Below are positions 5,481-5,556 of a stretch of 5,556 nucleotides of DNA, piece by piece. Position 1 is the stretch's first letter. Every line of letters starts with the position of its first letter. The notes beneath the pieces are model-generated. The model ran no database searches. It saw only the letters and a program-made list of their open reading frames with translations, and was not told where the DNA came from. The stretch covers positions 1-5,556 of the forward strand of contig CAMOTK010000133.1 of assembly GCA_946625715.1 (NCBI GenBank), in the 5' to 3' direction. Both the position numbers and the translations under genes were made by a program. The stretch comes from an uncultured Prevotella sp. (lineage in GTDB: Bacteria; Bacteroidota; Bacteroidia; Bacteroidales; Bacteroidaceae).

Positions 5481-5500
5481 CCCCACCCCTGCCCCTCCCC
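5481..5500 (-). other. G-quadruplex motif on the transcript strand
   Basis: The minus strand carries four runs of exactly four G separated by loops A, CA and T. This is a near-ideal intramolecular G4 pattern with very short loops. It begins 4 bp after the stop codon of the unidentified upstream gene and precedes the hairpin at 5423-5455. A plus-strand G-rich stretch (5395-5416) on the other side of that hairpin is partly the reverse complement of its C-rich strand, so a duplex could compete with the G4. Confidence 0.7.
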
Positions 5501-5504
5501 TGGA

Positions 5505-5556
5505 CTACTCTTTATACACATCTCTTGACCTGGCAAAGGCAATGATTTCGAGGTGT
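5505..5556 (-). CDS. C-terminal end of an unidentified protein (partial, enters from right edge)
   Basis: One minus-strand frame is open from the window edge for 16 codons and ends in TAG at 5505-5507, reading HLEIIAFARSRDVYKE. The helical, charged composition and the transcription-end-like structures right after it suggest a real gene end. I do not recognise the protein, and it does not resemble the end of AICAR transformylase. Other frames of this short stretch are also open, so the call is weak. Confidence 0.35.
   Translation of the reverse strand, partial: HLEIIAFARSRDVYKE

Noticed and set aside
5542..5556. Possible plus-strand gene start (ATG at 5542) diverging from purH
   Set aside because: Only five codons are visible, with no promoter-like box upstream. 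The minus-strand gene end in the same place fits the terminator-like structures better.

Overview
The window looks like chromosome from a Bacteroidetes bacterium, most likely a Prevotella-like member of the Bacteroidales. Three things point there: protein sequences typical of that group (MreB opening MGFFSF, MreB motif FEPMAAAIGIG, purH placed directly before mreB), a TAnnTTTG-type -7 promoter box, and no clear Shine-Dalgarno sequences. Genes are GC-rich (many TAC, GGC, CTG codons) while the gaps are AT-rich. The placement rests on recognition, not on a database search.

All real genes lie on the minus strand. In transcription order (right to left) they are: the last 16 codons of an unidentified gene (5505-5556); its 3' region with a G-quadruplex motif and a strong hairpin; a promoter-like box; purH (4665-5267), holding only the IMP cyclohydrolase domain; then the rod-shape cluster mreB (3489-4511), mreC (2461-3330), mreD (1867-2367) and mrdA/PBP2 (1-1750, 3' end cut by the window). 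MreB filaments, the periplasmic scaffold MreC, the membrane protein MreD and the transpeptidase PBP2 form the elongasome that builds lateral cell wall; rodA would be expected just past position 1.

The most unusual thing is between the genes. Every gap of the mre cluster (93 to 158 bp) carries at least one tandem array of very short units kept strictly in register: 7-bp units in five arrays and 8-bp units in one. Each array has an invariant core and variable remaining bases. Arrays lying 3' of a gene carry a stop codon in nearly every unit on the transcript strand. The two arrays lying just 5' of mreB and mreC are pyrimidine-rich reverse complements of 3'-type motifs and almost free of stops. 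As a result the mreB-mreC gap could fold into a long hairpin, and the array before mreB can pair over 17 exact nucleotides with the array at the end of mreD, bracketing mreBCD.

Two further points stand out. PurH ends at its domain boundary, so the AICAR transformylase half found in typical bacterial PurH is absent from this locus. The 3' region of the upstream gene combines a near-ideal G4 motif with a G/C-complementary flank around a hairpin.
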